A stretch of 64,000 nucleotides of DNA, taken from the NCBI RefSeq assembly GCF_010501065.1, contig NZ_QVMM01000012.1:1-64000 (forward strand), read 5' to 3'. The translations under genes and the position numbers were made by a program. Shown here piece by piece: positions 16,823 to 26,608 of the stretch. Below the pieces are notes generated by a model, which was not told the origin of the DNA, made no database searches, and saw nothing but the letters and a program-made list of their open reading frames with translations. How positions within the stretch are numbered: the first letter of the stretch is position 1; each line of letters starts with the position of its first letter. This DNA is from Dysgonomonas sp. 216 (lineage in GTDB: Bacteria > Bacteroidota > Bacteroidia > Bacteroidales > Dysgonomonadaceae).

Positions 16823-18925
16823 ATGAAAAAAATTCTATCACTTTTTTCTTGTGCATTACTCTCCTCGGGGTTGTTTGCACAAACATTGACAGTCAATAAG
16901 ACATTCGATCCGGTTGACGATCAGGTTTATTTAATTAAGAGCCAGTCTACGGATAAAGGGCGTAATAATTCGTATTTAATAGAAACAGAAACAGCAGAAG
17001 GTAAAGTTCTTCAAATAACTAATATGACCACAGCTGAGGCAACAGCTAACGAGGCTGCTCAGTGGATTATTAAATATGAAGAAGCAAAAGGGTACACTAT
17101 TCAAAACAAAAATACAGGAAATTTATTCCAGTATAATGGACCGGAAGTTTTGGCTGACGAATCGTTGAAGTATACAGGGAAAAATAAAATAGCTCCGGCT
17201 GTTGAGCCTGCAGCTATGGATACTTCTTACTATTTCGAGCTTTTAAAATCTAATGCCGTATTTAAATTAGGTAACAAAGAGTTCCCGTTCCAAACTCAAG
17301 GCTATTTGGTGCGTGCTCCTTATTCTCCATCAACATCAACAAAACCACAGTGTTTGGATGCATGGGATGCTGAAGAAGCAGGCGTGACTTGGGGAATAGG
17401 AACATGGACTTTTGATAGCAATTCTAAAGTTAACCATATTTGGTGGTTTGTGACTCCGGAAGAGGCTGCACTGTTTGATGCCGCTTTAGTTGTTGGAGAT
17501 GGTTTTGCTTTCATCCCTGAAGGCGATGGCGTTTATTATATAAAATCGCATGATGAGGCAAAAGGTCGTAACACTCACTTTATGGTAGATGCAGACGATA
17601 GCGACACTATTAGTTTTGTGGCTATGAGCAATGCAGAAGTTAAACTGAATGATAATGCTAAATGGAAAATATCTATGGATTATACTACCGGTTACGAACT
17701 AAAGAATGTTGCAACAGGTAGAAGTATTAGATATGAAGGAAATTATGAAGCTACAGACGCAGCTGAATATAGAGGTGCGAATTTCTTTAAACTAGGAGAT
17801 AAAAGTGCAGATAGCGAACCAGAGCGTTATGCTATTTCGGTAAAAGCCAGACTAGCTGAAGTATTCATCGGATTGAAAGATGCTGATGGAAATGTTGTAG
17901 AGTCGATTAAATCGTTTACAATGCAACCATATACATTAATTGCAACTAATTCTGTTGGTAATCAGGCTATGGACTTGTATGGAACAGCAAATGTTCCGGA
18001 TACTTGGAAAATGGGATCGTATGACGACTGGGGTGGTGTTAACCAAAACTGGTGGCTTGTTCAGGACCAAGATCTTACGGCTTACGAAGATGCTAAAGCA
18101 GAGACTGTGTTTACTCCGAAAGAAATGACTAAATATCGTTTCAGACCTCGCAATTTCACTACTACAGTTCCAGAAGAATTAGGAATGACACAAGAGGAAT
18201 TTGAAGAAGAAAAATTGAACTGCCGCTTAACTGATGCTGGAGGTTCTGTATTTATGACTAAGTTTGAAAAGGATGAAGTAGCTCAAATGTGGGAATTTGA
18301 AGAAGCTGGCGATGGATATTATTATATAGTTAACTCAGACACTTATCAGTTTATGGCTGTGCAGAAATGGGAAACTAGTGTAGATGACGAAAGATACAAT
18401 TTGAGTTTGAATGCGTTAACTACTAATAACTGGAGCGATTATATGGTGCAATTTATGAGCTTGAAACTCTTGTTTGTTGAATATCTCCAAAATGAAAACG
18501 GAAATTATGAAAAAGCATATGCTATATTAAATGATAACGTAACAGATGGAGTTCAAAGTACAACAAACTTCTTGGTTGATGTATGGACAGAGCCTTATGC
18601 TGACAATCAGGTTGGAACATATTCGCAATGGAAAGTGCCTGCTGGTCCTGCTCAAACTTTTGTAATACGTGAAGTTGCTGAAGATGGTAGCGAAATTGTA
18701 CCTGACATAACTTCAATCGAAGATGTTACAGTATCGGGTTCTGATGTGAAAGTATATGGTGCTAACGGTAGTATTATCGTAAATTCAGAATATCCTGTTA
18801 CTACTACAGTTTACACAATGACCGGTATGTTTGTAAAACAAACTAAAGATTCATCGATTCCTGTTGCGTCAGGATTCTACATTGCAAAGGTGGGTAATAC
18901 TGCTTTTAAAGTATACGTAAAATAA
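16823..18925 (+). CDS. Secreted protein with internal repeats and C-terminal sorting-like domain
   Basis: A 700-residue exported protein of unknown function with a signal peptide ending near residue 19 (GLFAQ). Two diverged copies of a ~200-residue unit are visible. Each begins VYLIKS or VYYIKS with a nearby KGRN, carries a beta-rich lectin-like core (AQWIIKYEEAKGYTIQNKNTG; AKWKISMDYTTGYELKNVAT), and ends with a WWFVTPEEAALFDA or WWLVQDQDLTAYEDA motif. A third, shorter unit follows (YRFRPRNF to about residue 540). The fold recalls ricin-like trefoils, which is an inference. The last ~70 residues (VKVYGANGSIIVNS ... FKVYVK) look like a T9SS-type or related C-terminal anchoring domain. It is monocistronic, just before the FAS1/SusCD operon. 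Confidence 0.7.
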   Translation: MKKILSLFSCALLSSGLFAQTLTVNKTFDPVDDQVYLIKSQSTDKGRNNSYLIETETAEGKVLQITNMTTAEATANEAAQWIIKYEEAKGYTIQNKNTGNLFQYNGPEVLADESLKYTGKNKIAPAVEPAAMDTSYYFELLKSNAVFKLGNKEFPFQTQGYLVRAPYSPSTSTKPQCLDAWDAEEAGVTWGIGTWTFDSNSKVNHIWWFVTPEEAALFDAALVVGDGFAFIPEGDGVYYIKSHDEAKGRNTHFMVDADDSDTISFVAMSNAEVKLNDNAKWKISMDYTTGYELKNVATGRSIRYEGNYEATDAAEYRGANFFKLGDKSADSEPERYAISVKARLAEVFIGLKDADGNVVESIKSFTMQPYTLIATNSVGNQAMDLYGTANVPDTWKMGSYDDWGGVNQNWWLVQDQDLTAYEDAKAETVFTPKEMTKYRFRPRNFTTTVPEELGMTQEEFEEEKLNCRLTDAGGSVFMTKFEKDEVAQMWEFEEAGDGYYYIVNSDTYQFMAVQKWETSVDDERYNLSLNALTTNNWSDYMVQFMSLKLLFVEYLQNENGNYEKAYAILNDNVTDGVQSTTNFLVDVWTEPYADNQVGTYSQWKVPAGPAQTFVIREVAEDGSEIVPDITSIEDVTVSGSDVKVYGANGSIIVNSEYPVTTTVYTMTGMFVKQTKDSSIPVASGFYIAKVGNTAFKVYVK

Positions 18926-18939
18926 TTTGAAAATGAAGA

Positions 18940-18982
18940 AAAACAGGTACTGGTTACTGAGATTTTCAGTACCTGTTTTTTC
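18940..18982 (+). terminator. Intrinsic terminator
   Basis: AACAGGTACTG pairs with CAGTACCTGTT across 18942-18977, followed by a T run, directly after the secreted repeat protein gene. It separates that gene from the FAS1/SusCD operon. Confidence 0.9.
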
Positions 18983-19027
18983 TATAATTATATTTGTTTT
19001 TAACGGCCTAACAACCATTGAACACAC

Positions 19028-19041
19028 TGTGACTATTCACA
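19028..19041. promoter_or_regulatory. Perfect TGTGA-n4-TCACA dyad upstream of the FAS1/SusCD operon
   Basis: A perfect inverted repeat, TGTGA CTAT TCACA. Half sites match the CRP/FNR superfamily consensus, although the 4-nt spacing is FNR-like and not the classical CRP 6 nt. A -7-like TATATTTG lies at 18989-18996, so the dyad would be downstream of that start and 70 bp before the first gene. Being short, it may be coincidental. Confidence 0.35.
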
Positions 19042-19111
19042 ACAGGCTTTTGAGAAAAGGCAAACTTCAATTTACAGAAAAAACCTTACAATTATAAATT
19101 AAAACCACATA

Positions 19112-21667
19112 ATGAATACACTGAAAAAGTATATACAAAAATATATTGCCATGTTAATAATGGCAGTAGTGTTATTCTCAAGTTGTGATGATGAATATAA
19201 ATATTTGAACGAACTGCCGAATTGGTTGGGCGACAATATTTATGCCACATTAGAAAACGATTCTCGGTTCACAACTTATGTAAAGATGCTCAACAGGATG
19301 GACGAATCATATGTTGATGTATTAAAGAAAACCGGTAGCCGTACATTATTTGTACCTACCGATAGTGCTTTTAATGCGTTTTTTAATGACAATCCGGACG
19401 GATATACAAGCGTTGACGATATGCCTACGTCAGTAATAAAAACTTACCTTACTTATTATACACTGAAAGGGGCATTTGTAACATCTAATTTAGGTACATC
19501 AGAGAATTATATTCGAGGAAACTGTTTAAGACGTTACACAACATATTTGAGAACTGATGATATAGCGTTGGAAACCAATTTGCCAAATAGTTCTTATTTC
19601 GACAAGTATAGAGAAAAGGGAATGTATATTTCGACACATGGAGAAAGAACTATTCTAAATTTCACTCAAGAATATTTTGATAAAAATGAGGTGAAAAATG
19701 ACGATTTCAATTTCTTTTATCCCGAAGCTAATAGAAAAGCAGGTGATGCATTTATTTTCGGAGCTAGAATTATAGATGGGGATATAACAACTCAGAATGG
19801 ATACATACATGCTTTGGATAAGGTTGTGATGCCTCCAATGACGATGTACGATTATATAAGGAATGATGACAACTTGTCTGTGTTCCGCAACTTATTAGAA
19901 CGTTTTTGTGAACCAATATATGATCCTGAGGCAACAGCGGCATTACGAGCCAGTAATCCGGCTATTCAGGATTCGGTATTTTATATCAGCTTTTTTGATA
20001 ACGACAGAACTATTATCGATGAATATGGAAACGAAGTGACTGTTTCTAAAATTGCATTTTCTCCGGCGGCAAACGATGGCGGTACCACATCAACAAATAT
20101 AGGAAAAACGCCTTCAAATATGCCGGCTATGCTTATCCCTACTAACGAAGCGATGATTTCGTATTTAGAAGACAGTTTCTTGGCAGATTATGGAACGTGG
20201 GAGGATGTACCTGATGATATTGCTGCAAAATTTGTCAATACTCATATGAAATTGTCTTTTCTTAATACTTTACCATCTAATGTAGAGTCATTTATAGATG
20301 ATGTAAAGGGAGACTCTATTCACTTAACAAAAGACAATTTGTTGGATGGTAAAATATGTAGAAATGGAGCTCTGTTTACAATAAATACAATTGTTGGGCC
20401 ACGCGATTTTGTTACTGTTGTGTCGCCTCTTTATAAAAATCCTAATTTAAGGGTTTTGAATTGGTTAATAAATGAGAGCTACAATAACAAGCTGTTGAAG
20501 TTCAACTATTATTTAACATCGTTAGAAAATAAGTTTACCCTTATACTACCTGTAGACGAAAGCTTTGAAGATTATGTTGATCCTTATCCATATACAATGA
20601 TGGGTGCCAATGTAAAAGCTATGTTACGTTTTAGATATTACGAAAACCTTAAAGGTGTAAATTATATTTATCTTAATATGGCAGGCGACTCAATTGGGCG
20701 TCCATCTACTCCTGTGTATACAAATTCGAATAATTCGACATATAAAACATTACGAAACAGACTTAAAGATGTTCTTGATTATCATATTGTTGTTGGAGAG
20801 ATCGAAGACGATCAGGATTATGTTCAGACTAAAGGAGGTGCTTTTATTAAAATAGATCGTACCGGTGGACAAATCAGATTCCAAGGTGCCGGCGATATTG
20901 AAAATGGTGATTATGTAGAGGTGTTGGAGAAATATGACATATCTAACAACATAAAAAACGGAACCGTTTATATTGTGAACAAGAGAATAGAGCATACCTT
21001 AAAATCGGTTTATGCATATGGAGTTGAGGCTACAAATGCATCAACATTTTTTGACATGATGGCTCAGTATAACGATCCGGATCAAATATTTACTTTCTCT
21101 GATGAGAAGATAACATTTGCAGCTTCGGTGAAAGAAAGAAAACAAACTGAATTTGTTCCACCAATATTTGAGAATAGCGATGGGGTTGATTATGTAATAC
21201 CTTTCTTGGGATTATATAATTATACATTGTTTGCTCCTTCAAATGCCGCCATGTCTAAGGCTTTGAGCGACGGTTTATATAAGTCTATTTCTGACATTGA
21301 GGATATTACTGATGATGGAGAGAAAATGCGCGAAATAAAACGAAACATTCTGTTCCTGAAGAAACATTTCTTTGATGGAGGAGTATTTACTTCGAAATTT
21401 TATCAATCGGCTTTCGAAACTTATAATTGGCCTGTAACATTTACAACTTCTGCTAAAGATACGCTTACAAATCGTTTCTATAATATGCAAGTTGATTTGG
21501 CAGGAAATCAATTACTATTGAAGGATATGGATGGAAATAACATTGCGGAAACTATGAATGGCTATACCGATGTTATGACCCGTCAGTACAAGTTTCTAGA
21601 TTCGGGGATAGGAAGTAATTCAAGAATTGTAATTCATATGATTAATGAAGCGTTACCTCTTAATTAA
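19112..21667 (+). CDS. FAS1 (fasciclin) domain lipoprotein, four-domain
   Basis: An 851-residue lipoprotein (lipobox FSSC, Cys about residue 25). It appears to hold four FAS1 modules in tandem: about 45-245 (LFVPTDSAFNAFF), 245-430 (MLIPTNEAMISYL), 430-655 (LILPVDESFEDYV) and 655-850 (LFAPSNAAMSKAL). Each ends with the second FAS1 block such as GYIHALDKVVMP. FAS1 domains mediate cell-surface adhesion or carbohydrate/protein binding. As first gene of a tight seven-gene operon (14 bp to the SusC gene), it is likely a surface-exposed partner of the SusC/SusD uptake complex; that role is inferred from position only. No enzymatic motif was seen. Confidence 0.85.
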   Translation: MNTLKKYIQKYIAMLIMAVVLFSSCDDEYKYLNELPNWLGDNIYATLENDSRFTTYVKMLNRMDESYVDVLKKTGSRTLFVPTDSAFNAFFNDNPDGYTSVDDMPTSVIKTYLTYYTLKGAFVTSNLGTSENYIRGNCLRRYTTYLRTDDIALETNLPNSSYFDKYREKGMYISTHGERTILNFTQEYFDKNEVKNDDFNFFYPEANRKAGDAFIFGARIIDGDITTQNGYIHALDKVVMPPMTMYDYIRNDDNLSVFRNLLERFCEPIYDPEATAALRASNPAIQDSVFYISFFDNDRTIIDEYGNEVTVSKIAFSPAANDGGTTSTNIGKTPSNMPAMLIPTNEAMISYLEDSFLADYGTWEDVPDDIAAKFVNTHMKLSFLNTLPSNVESFIDDVKGDSIHLTKDNLLDGKICRNGALFTINTIVGPRDFVTVVSPLYKNPNLRVLNWLINESYNNKLLKFNYYLTSLENKFTLILPVDESFEDYVDPYPYTMMGANVKAMLRFRYYENLKGVNYIYLNMAGDSIGRPSTPVYTNSNNSTYKTLRNRLKDVLDYHIVVGEIEDDQDYVQTKGGAFIKIDRTGGQIRFQGAGDIENGDYVEVLEKYDISNNIKNGTVYIVNKRIEHTLKSVYAYGVEATNASTFFDMMAQYNDPDQIFTFSDEKITFAASVKERKQTEFVPPIFENSDGVDYVIPFLGLYNYTLFAPSNAAMSKALSDGLYKSISDIEDITDDGEKMREIKRNILFLKKHFFDGGVFTSKFYQSAFETYNWPVTFTTSAKDTLTNRFYNMQVDLAGNQLLLKDMDGNNIAETMNGYTDVMTRQYKFLDSGIGSNSRIVIHMINEALPLN

Positions 21668-21681
21668 TATAATACTATAAC

Positions 21682-24600
21682 ATGATAATACGAGATAATT
21701 TTTTAAGAAAAGCGACTACTTTTATTATTGCTTTTTTTGCTCTGACTGTTTTTTATACTACGGCTCAGAACGAGATAATAGTAAGAGGTAAGGTGACATC
21801 AGCTACCGATGGCGAAGAATTAATATCGGTAACTGTGAGTGAGATTGACAAAAATAACCGTGTAATTGGAGGTACGTTGACTAACTTGGAAGGAGACTAT
21901 GTTATAAAAGTAAAAAGTGAGGATAGTAAACTTACATTTAACTACATAGGATTTTCTAAACGAGAAGTGAAAGTTGGAAAACAGAGGACAATTAACATGT
22001 CGTTGAAGGAAGAAAATCAATTGACTGAAGTTATTGTTACAGCTCGTCAAACAACGAATACCGGTTCCATGAATATTCCTACACGTGAGATTTCTACAGC
22101 AATGCAAAAAATCAATACGAAGGAGTTTGAAGGAATACAAGTTTCGTCGATAGAAGATGCATTACAGGGACGTATTAGTGGATTGGATATTGTTTCCAAC
22201 TCTTCGTCTCCGGGTAGTGGTATGTCTATGCGTATCAGGGGAACTTCAACTATTAATAATAATGCTCAACCACTTATTGTTGTTAATGGTGTGCCTTACG
22301 AAACAACGATAAGTAACGACTTCGATTTTACGGCTGCAAGGGAAGAACAGTATGCGGATCTTCTGAATGTGAATCCGGATGATATCTTAGAGATTGTTGT
22401 ATTAAAGGATGCTGCATCTACAGCTATCTGGGGATCGAGAGGTGCAAACGGGGTATTACAAATTACCACTAAAAAGGGTGCCAGAGGAAAACCCCGTATT
22501 CAATATTCTTATCGTGTTACTACAGCATGGATGCCCGAAGGGATACCATTATTAAACGGAGATGAGTATACTATGATGATGAAGGAAGCTATGCTTAATT
22601 CAAAACTTCGTCCTGGCGATTCGGATATACCCGAATATAGTTATATAAATGATGGTACGGCTTTCTACTGGAATTATAATAATAATACCGATTGGGTTGA
22701 CGAGATTAAACAAACATCGTGGAAACACGATCATAATGTTTCAATAGCAGGAGGAGGCGAGCGTGGAGATTATCGTATATCGTTCGGTTATTTAACAGAA
22801 GATGGAATTATTAAGGGACAAGGACTAAACCGTTTCACAAATCGATCAAATATCAGGTATAAGATGTCCGACAGGTTATATTTCACAACAGAAGTAGCCT
22901 ACACATATAGCGATAACGATAGAAACTATGTATATGATGGAAAAGAGGTGTTGGATTATGCCCTAAGGAAAATGCCGAATGTACCAGTATATGCCCGCGA
23001 CGAAAATGGTAATAGTACAGGAGCTTATTTCAATATAGACAGAAGTAACTCAAACTTATTAGCAGCGCAAAGGGATATGATAAATCCTGTAGCTTTGGTA
23101 AATTTAGCAAAGTATAATGTGAAAACATATCGTGTAGTTCCTGACTTTGAATTACAGTTTGATATTTTAGATCCGGAAAAAAGCTTGCTAAGATTCAGGT
23201 CAAAAGTGTCGATTGACGTAAACACAGTAAAAACTACAGCTTTCTTACCAAAAGAAGTTTCGGGAGCACATTATACCGCAACAGAGATAAACTCGTCTAC
23301 AACAGGTGATGATACCTCTAACAATATAAACCTGAATAACAACATAACATGGCAACCTCGTTTACCCGAAGGGCATTCATTCATGTTGTATGGTTCTGTT
23401 CAAACTTATATTGGAAAAGGGTATTCTCAAAGTTTCAAATCCAATAGAGCTCCTTCTTCCAATATGGAGTCTGTTGGTGGTGGATTCCTTGAAGAGTCGA
23501 AGTCTTACTCGTGGGAATCGAGAAACTATGGTATAGTTGCTACAGCTCACTATGCTTATAAAGAAAAGTATATAATAGACCCCGTTTTAAGACGTGATGT
23601 TAGTTCTCGTTTTGGAAAAGGAAACAGGGTAGCTTATTTTCCCGGAGTTTCGGCAAAATGGATTATTTCGGATGAAAAATTCATGGATAGTTTTAAGTTC
23701 TTAGATATGTTAGCAATACGCCCGAGTTGGGGCGTGTCAGGAAATGCACCTAGCAGCGATTACCTGTATTTCAGCAAATATCAGTATTACGATGGTAATT
23801 ATATGGATATGCCTGCAATTTATCAATCGAACGTACAGTTGAATAATTTGAAATGGGAAAAAACAACACAATACAACTTAGGTTTTGACTTAGAATTGTT
23901 TGGAGGAAAGATAATTGCCGATGCAAACGTTTATCATAAAAGAACAGAAGACTTGTTGTTTAAGAATATAAAAATTCCAACTTCGACAGGATTCTCAACA
24001 TTGGCTTATATGAATGTTGGAACAATGGATAACGATGGATGGGAATTTAATATGCGTGCGCCAAACTTTATTAAGGCCGGAGATTTTTCGATGGATTTCA
24101 ACTTTAACTTGTCGAATTACAAAAACCGTATACAGGAACTCTCTGATAAAATAGATTTAACATCGGGTAATATGTTGAATAATGGAGATTATCTGAGGAA
24201 GATTGTTATTGGAAATGCCTTAGGTTCGTTCTATGGTTATCGTTATAAAGGTGTATATCAATATAACGATTACATTGAGGGTGTTCAGGAAAATGCACCT
24301 GTGGCTCGCGATGCTAATGGCAATGTTATTTACGATAAATATGGAAAGCCTAAGCCAATGATGTTTAACTACGCAGGTTCGACAGAATATGAGTTTAAAG
24401 GAGGAGATGCTATATATGAAGACATAAATAATGACGGAGTTATTAACGAATTGGATGTTGTATATCTGGGTAATGCTAATCCATTGCTGAATGGAGGTTT
24501 TGGCTTTATGTTAAAATACAAGAACCTGTCAGTGAATACATTCTTCCACTTCAGATATGGTAATGATATTGTAAATCAGGCCAGAATGTATTTGGAAAAT

Positions 24601-24984
24601 ATGCATGGCAGTGATAACCAGAGTAAAGCGGTAAACTGGCGTTGGCGTAAAGATGGCGATGTGACTGATATGCCAAGAGCATTATATAATGTGGGGTATA
24701 ACTGGCTAGGTTCGGACAGATATGTGGAAGATGGTTCTTTTTTAAGGTTTAAATATCTTACAGTAAATTATGCAGCACCAAAAGCTTGGATAAAGCGTTT
24801 TGGATTAACCGATCTTAAATTTTACTGTACGATGAATAATATCGCAATATGGACAAATTACACAGGAGTTGATCCTGAAATTGGATATGCTGCATCAAAG
24901 GATGATCCGTTTCGAATTGGTTATGACTCATCTAAAACGCCCAGAAGTAAGGATGTTACTTTTGGTGTAACAATTGGATTTTAA
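21682..24984 (+). CDS. SusC/RagA-type TonB-dependent outer-membrane transporter (first pair)
   Basis: An 1100-residue outer-membrane beta-barrel importer powered by TonB-ExbBD. After the signal peptide comes a carboxypeptidase-regulatory-like domain (about 32-110, VRGKVTSATDGEEL). The plug domain follows, with LQGRISGLDIVSNSSSPGSG, MRIRGTSTINN and VLKDAASTAIWGSRGANGVL (about 240-260), then the barrel ending in an aromatic C-terminal residue (VTIGF). There is no N-terminal STN signalling domain, so it should not be part of an anti-sigma cascade. It is followed after 23 bp by its SusD partner. The imported glycan or peptide is unknown. Confidence 0.93.
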   Translation: MIIRDNFLRKATTFIIAFFALTVFYTTAQNEIIVRGKVTSATDGEELISVTVSEIDKNNRVIGGTLTNLEGDYVIKVKSEDSKLTFNYIGFSKREVKVGKQRTINMSLKEENQLTEVIVTARQTTNTGSMNIPTREISTAMQKINTKEFEGIQVSSIEDALQGRISGLDIVSNSSSPGSGMSMRIRGTSTINNNAQPLIVVNGVPYETTISNDFDFTAAREEQYADLLNVNPDDILEIVVLKDAASTAIWGSRGANGVLQITTKKGARGKPRIQYSYRVTTAWMPEGIPLLNGDEYTMMMKEAMLNSKLRPGDSDIPEYSYINDGTAFYWNYNNNTDWVDEIKQTSWKHDHNVSIAGGGERGDYRISFGYLTEDGIIKGQGLNRFTNRSNIRYKMSDRLYFTTEVAYTYSDNDRNYVYDGKEVLDYALRKMPNVPVYARDENGNSTGAYFNIDRSNSNLLAAQRDMINPVALVNLAKYNVKTYRVVPDFELQFDILDPEKSLLRFRSKVSIDVNTVKTTAFLPKEVSGAHYTATEINSSTTGDDTSNNINLNNNITWQPRLPEGHSFMLYGSVQTYIGKGYSQSFKSNRAPSSNMESVGGGFLEESKSYSWESRNYGIVATAHYAYKEKYIIDPVLRRDVSSRFGKGNRVAYFPGVSAKWIISDEKFMDSFKFLDMLAIRPSWGVSGNAPSSDYLYFSKYQYYDGNYMDMPAIYQSNVQLNNLKWEKTTQYNLGFDLELFGGKIIADANVYHKRTEDLLFKNIKIPTSTGFSTLAYMNVGTMDNDGWEFNMRAPNFIKAGDFSMDFNFNLSNYKNRIQELSDKIDLTSGNMLNNGDYLRKIVIGNALGSFYGYRYKGVYQYNDYIEGVQENAPVARDANGNVIYDKYGKPKPMMFNYAGSTEYEFKGGDAIYEDINNDGVINELDVVYLGNANPLLNGGFGFMLKYKNLSVNTFFHFRYGNDIVNQARMYLENMHGSDNQSKAVNWRWRKDGDVTDMPRALYNVGYNWLGSDRYVEDGSFLRFKYLTVNYAAPKAWIKRFGLTDLKFYCTMNNIAIWTNYTGVDPEIGYAASKDDPFRIGYDSSKTPRSKDVTFGVTIGF

Positions 24985-25007
24985 TTCATTTAGAGATTTA
25001 AGTTAAT

Positions 25008-26597
25008 ATGAAAAATATAAGATTAACAAACATTATAATCTGTTTCTTTGCAATAGCTGCTGGCCTATCATCGTGTTCTGATGATTGGTTGGATACAAGG
25101 CCAAAGGATATGATAGTTTATGAAGATTTCTGGAAAACCAGAGAAGATCTGAATGATGCTATTGCTGGCTGTTACAGGTCGGCTATTGACGATTGGAAAG
25201 TAGATAACCCTACATGGTATAAAGGAGCTGTAGGTTTAATGATTCTTTGGGGTGAACTACGTGCCGATAATTTGACAACAGGGGGAGGTATTACTACAGA
25301 TGAATCGCGGGTAATGACGTGCAATATTTCATACTCGAACCGATTAGCTTCATGGTCGCCGATTTATACAGTAATAAATAACTGTAATATATTTCTCGAT
25401 AATGCCGATTTGGTACTAAATCATGTAGAAGATATGTCGCAAGCAGAAGTAGATGCTTATAAGGCAGAAGCTTTGGCTTTACGTTCGCTTATGTATTTTT
25501 ATTTGGTTCGCACCTATAAAGAAGTTCCGTTGCGATTGAAAGGCTTCAGAACAAATGATGATGAAACAGATGTGCCCAAAGTGTCGGAAGCTTCTGTTAT
25601 TACACAACTAATAACCGATTTGGAATGGGCTTACGATAAGGCATATAACTCTTATGATAATAATAGTTCATACGACTATGACAAAGGACGGTTTACAAAA
25701 ACATCGGTAGCTGCTTTGCAAGCCGATGTGTATTTGTGGGCTGAAATGTATCCCGAATGCGAAGAAGCTTGTAACAGAGTTCTTGCTAATAAAACAATTA
25801 AATTATATAATTCATCACTTGATCATTGGATTTTTCCAGTTTTTAAAACCGGAAATTCAACAGAAAGTATCTTCGAGTTTCAGTATGGGTCTTCGAGCGA
25901 AGGAAAGGTAAATAATGTTTTATTCGAAAGCTATGGCTCGAATAGAAGAACAGAACATTTTAGAGCTCCTCTGGAAGATAATACAGGCTGGTCGTTAAAT
26001 GCAATTTTTACAATAAACGAAGCTGTAGATGATGCCGATATAAGGCAACTCTATTCCTACTCTTCCAGTTTGTCATCGGTTACAGGGTCTGCATCTATCA
26101 ATAAATTTGTAAGCAGTGAAACCACCAGAGCTAATTGGGTTTTGTACCGTTTACCCGAAATTTATTTTATGAAAGCAGAGGCTTTGGTTATGCAGAACTT
26201 TGATGAAAATAAAGAAGAGGCTTTAGAATTGGTAAATAAAATATTTATGCGCTCGCATCCTACATTTCTGGAAATTCAAAAATTGAAAATTGAGAATTAC
26301 AATACTCAACAGAGTTTCTTAGACTTGATTTTGCTCGAAAAACAAAAAGAATTTTTGTTCGAAGGCAAGCGCTGGTTCGATTTACTACGCACATCAAGAC
26401 GCGATGCTAATCCAATGCGGGTATTCAATGATTTTGTACTTCGTAATATTCCAATCGAATATAGATCTTTGGCCGAGTCGAAATTTAAAAGCGAATGGGC
26501 TAGATATATGCCAATACCCGAAGAAGAGATGAAGACAAATACAAAAATGATTCAGAATCCGTTCTACGAAACGTCATCTACAATAGTAATAAACTAA
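25008..26597 (+). CDS. SusD/RagB-type nutrient-binding lipoprotein (first pair)
   Basis: A 529-residue outer-membrane lipoprotein (lipobox LSSC, about residue 23) that acts as the lid over its SusC partner. Family marks include the early DDWLDTRPKDMIVYEDFWKT, the TPR-like helices (AEALALRSLMYFYLVRTYKE, about 145-165), VAALQADVYLW, and the C-terminal block FLDLILLEKQKEFLFEGKRW and FDLLRTSRRD (about 435-465), ending MIQNPFY. It directly follows the SusC gene and is 11 bp before the second FAS1 gene, so it sits inside the operon. Confidence 0.93.
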   Translation: MKNIRLTNIIICFFAIAAGLSSCSDDWLDTRPKDMIVYEDFWKTREDLNDAIAGCYRSAIDDWKVDNPTWYKGAVGLMILWGELRADNLTTGGGITTDESRVMTCNISYSNRLASWSPIYTVINNCNIFLDNADLVLNHVEDMSQAEVDAYKAEALALRSLMYFYLVRTYKEVPLRLKGFRTNDDETDVPKVSEASVITQLITDLEWAYDKAYNSYDNNSSYDYDKGRFTKTSVAALQADVYLWAEMYPECEEACNRVLANKTIKLYNSSLDHWIFPVFKTGNSTESIFEFQYGSSSEGKVNNVLFESYGSNRRTEHFRAPLEDNTGWSLNAIFTINEAVDDADIRQLYSYSSSLSSVTGSASINKFVSSETTRANWVLYRLPEIYFMKAEALVMQNFDENKEEALELVNKIFMRSHPTFLEIQKLKIENYNTQQSFLDLILLEKQKEFLFEGKRWFDLLRTSRRDANPMRVFNDFVLRNIPIEYRSLAESKFKSEWARYMPIPEEEMKTNTKMIQNPFYETSSTIVIN

Positions 26598-26608
26598 ATA
26601 ATTGTTTT

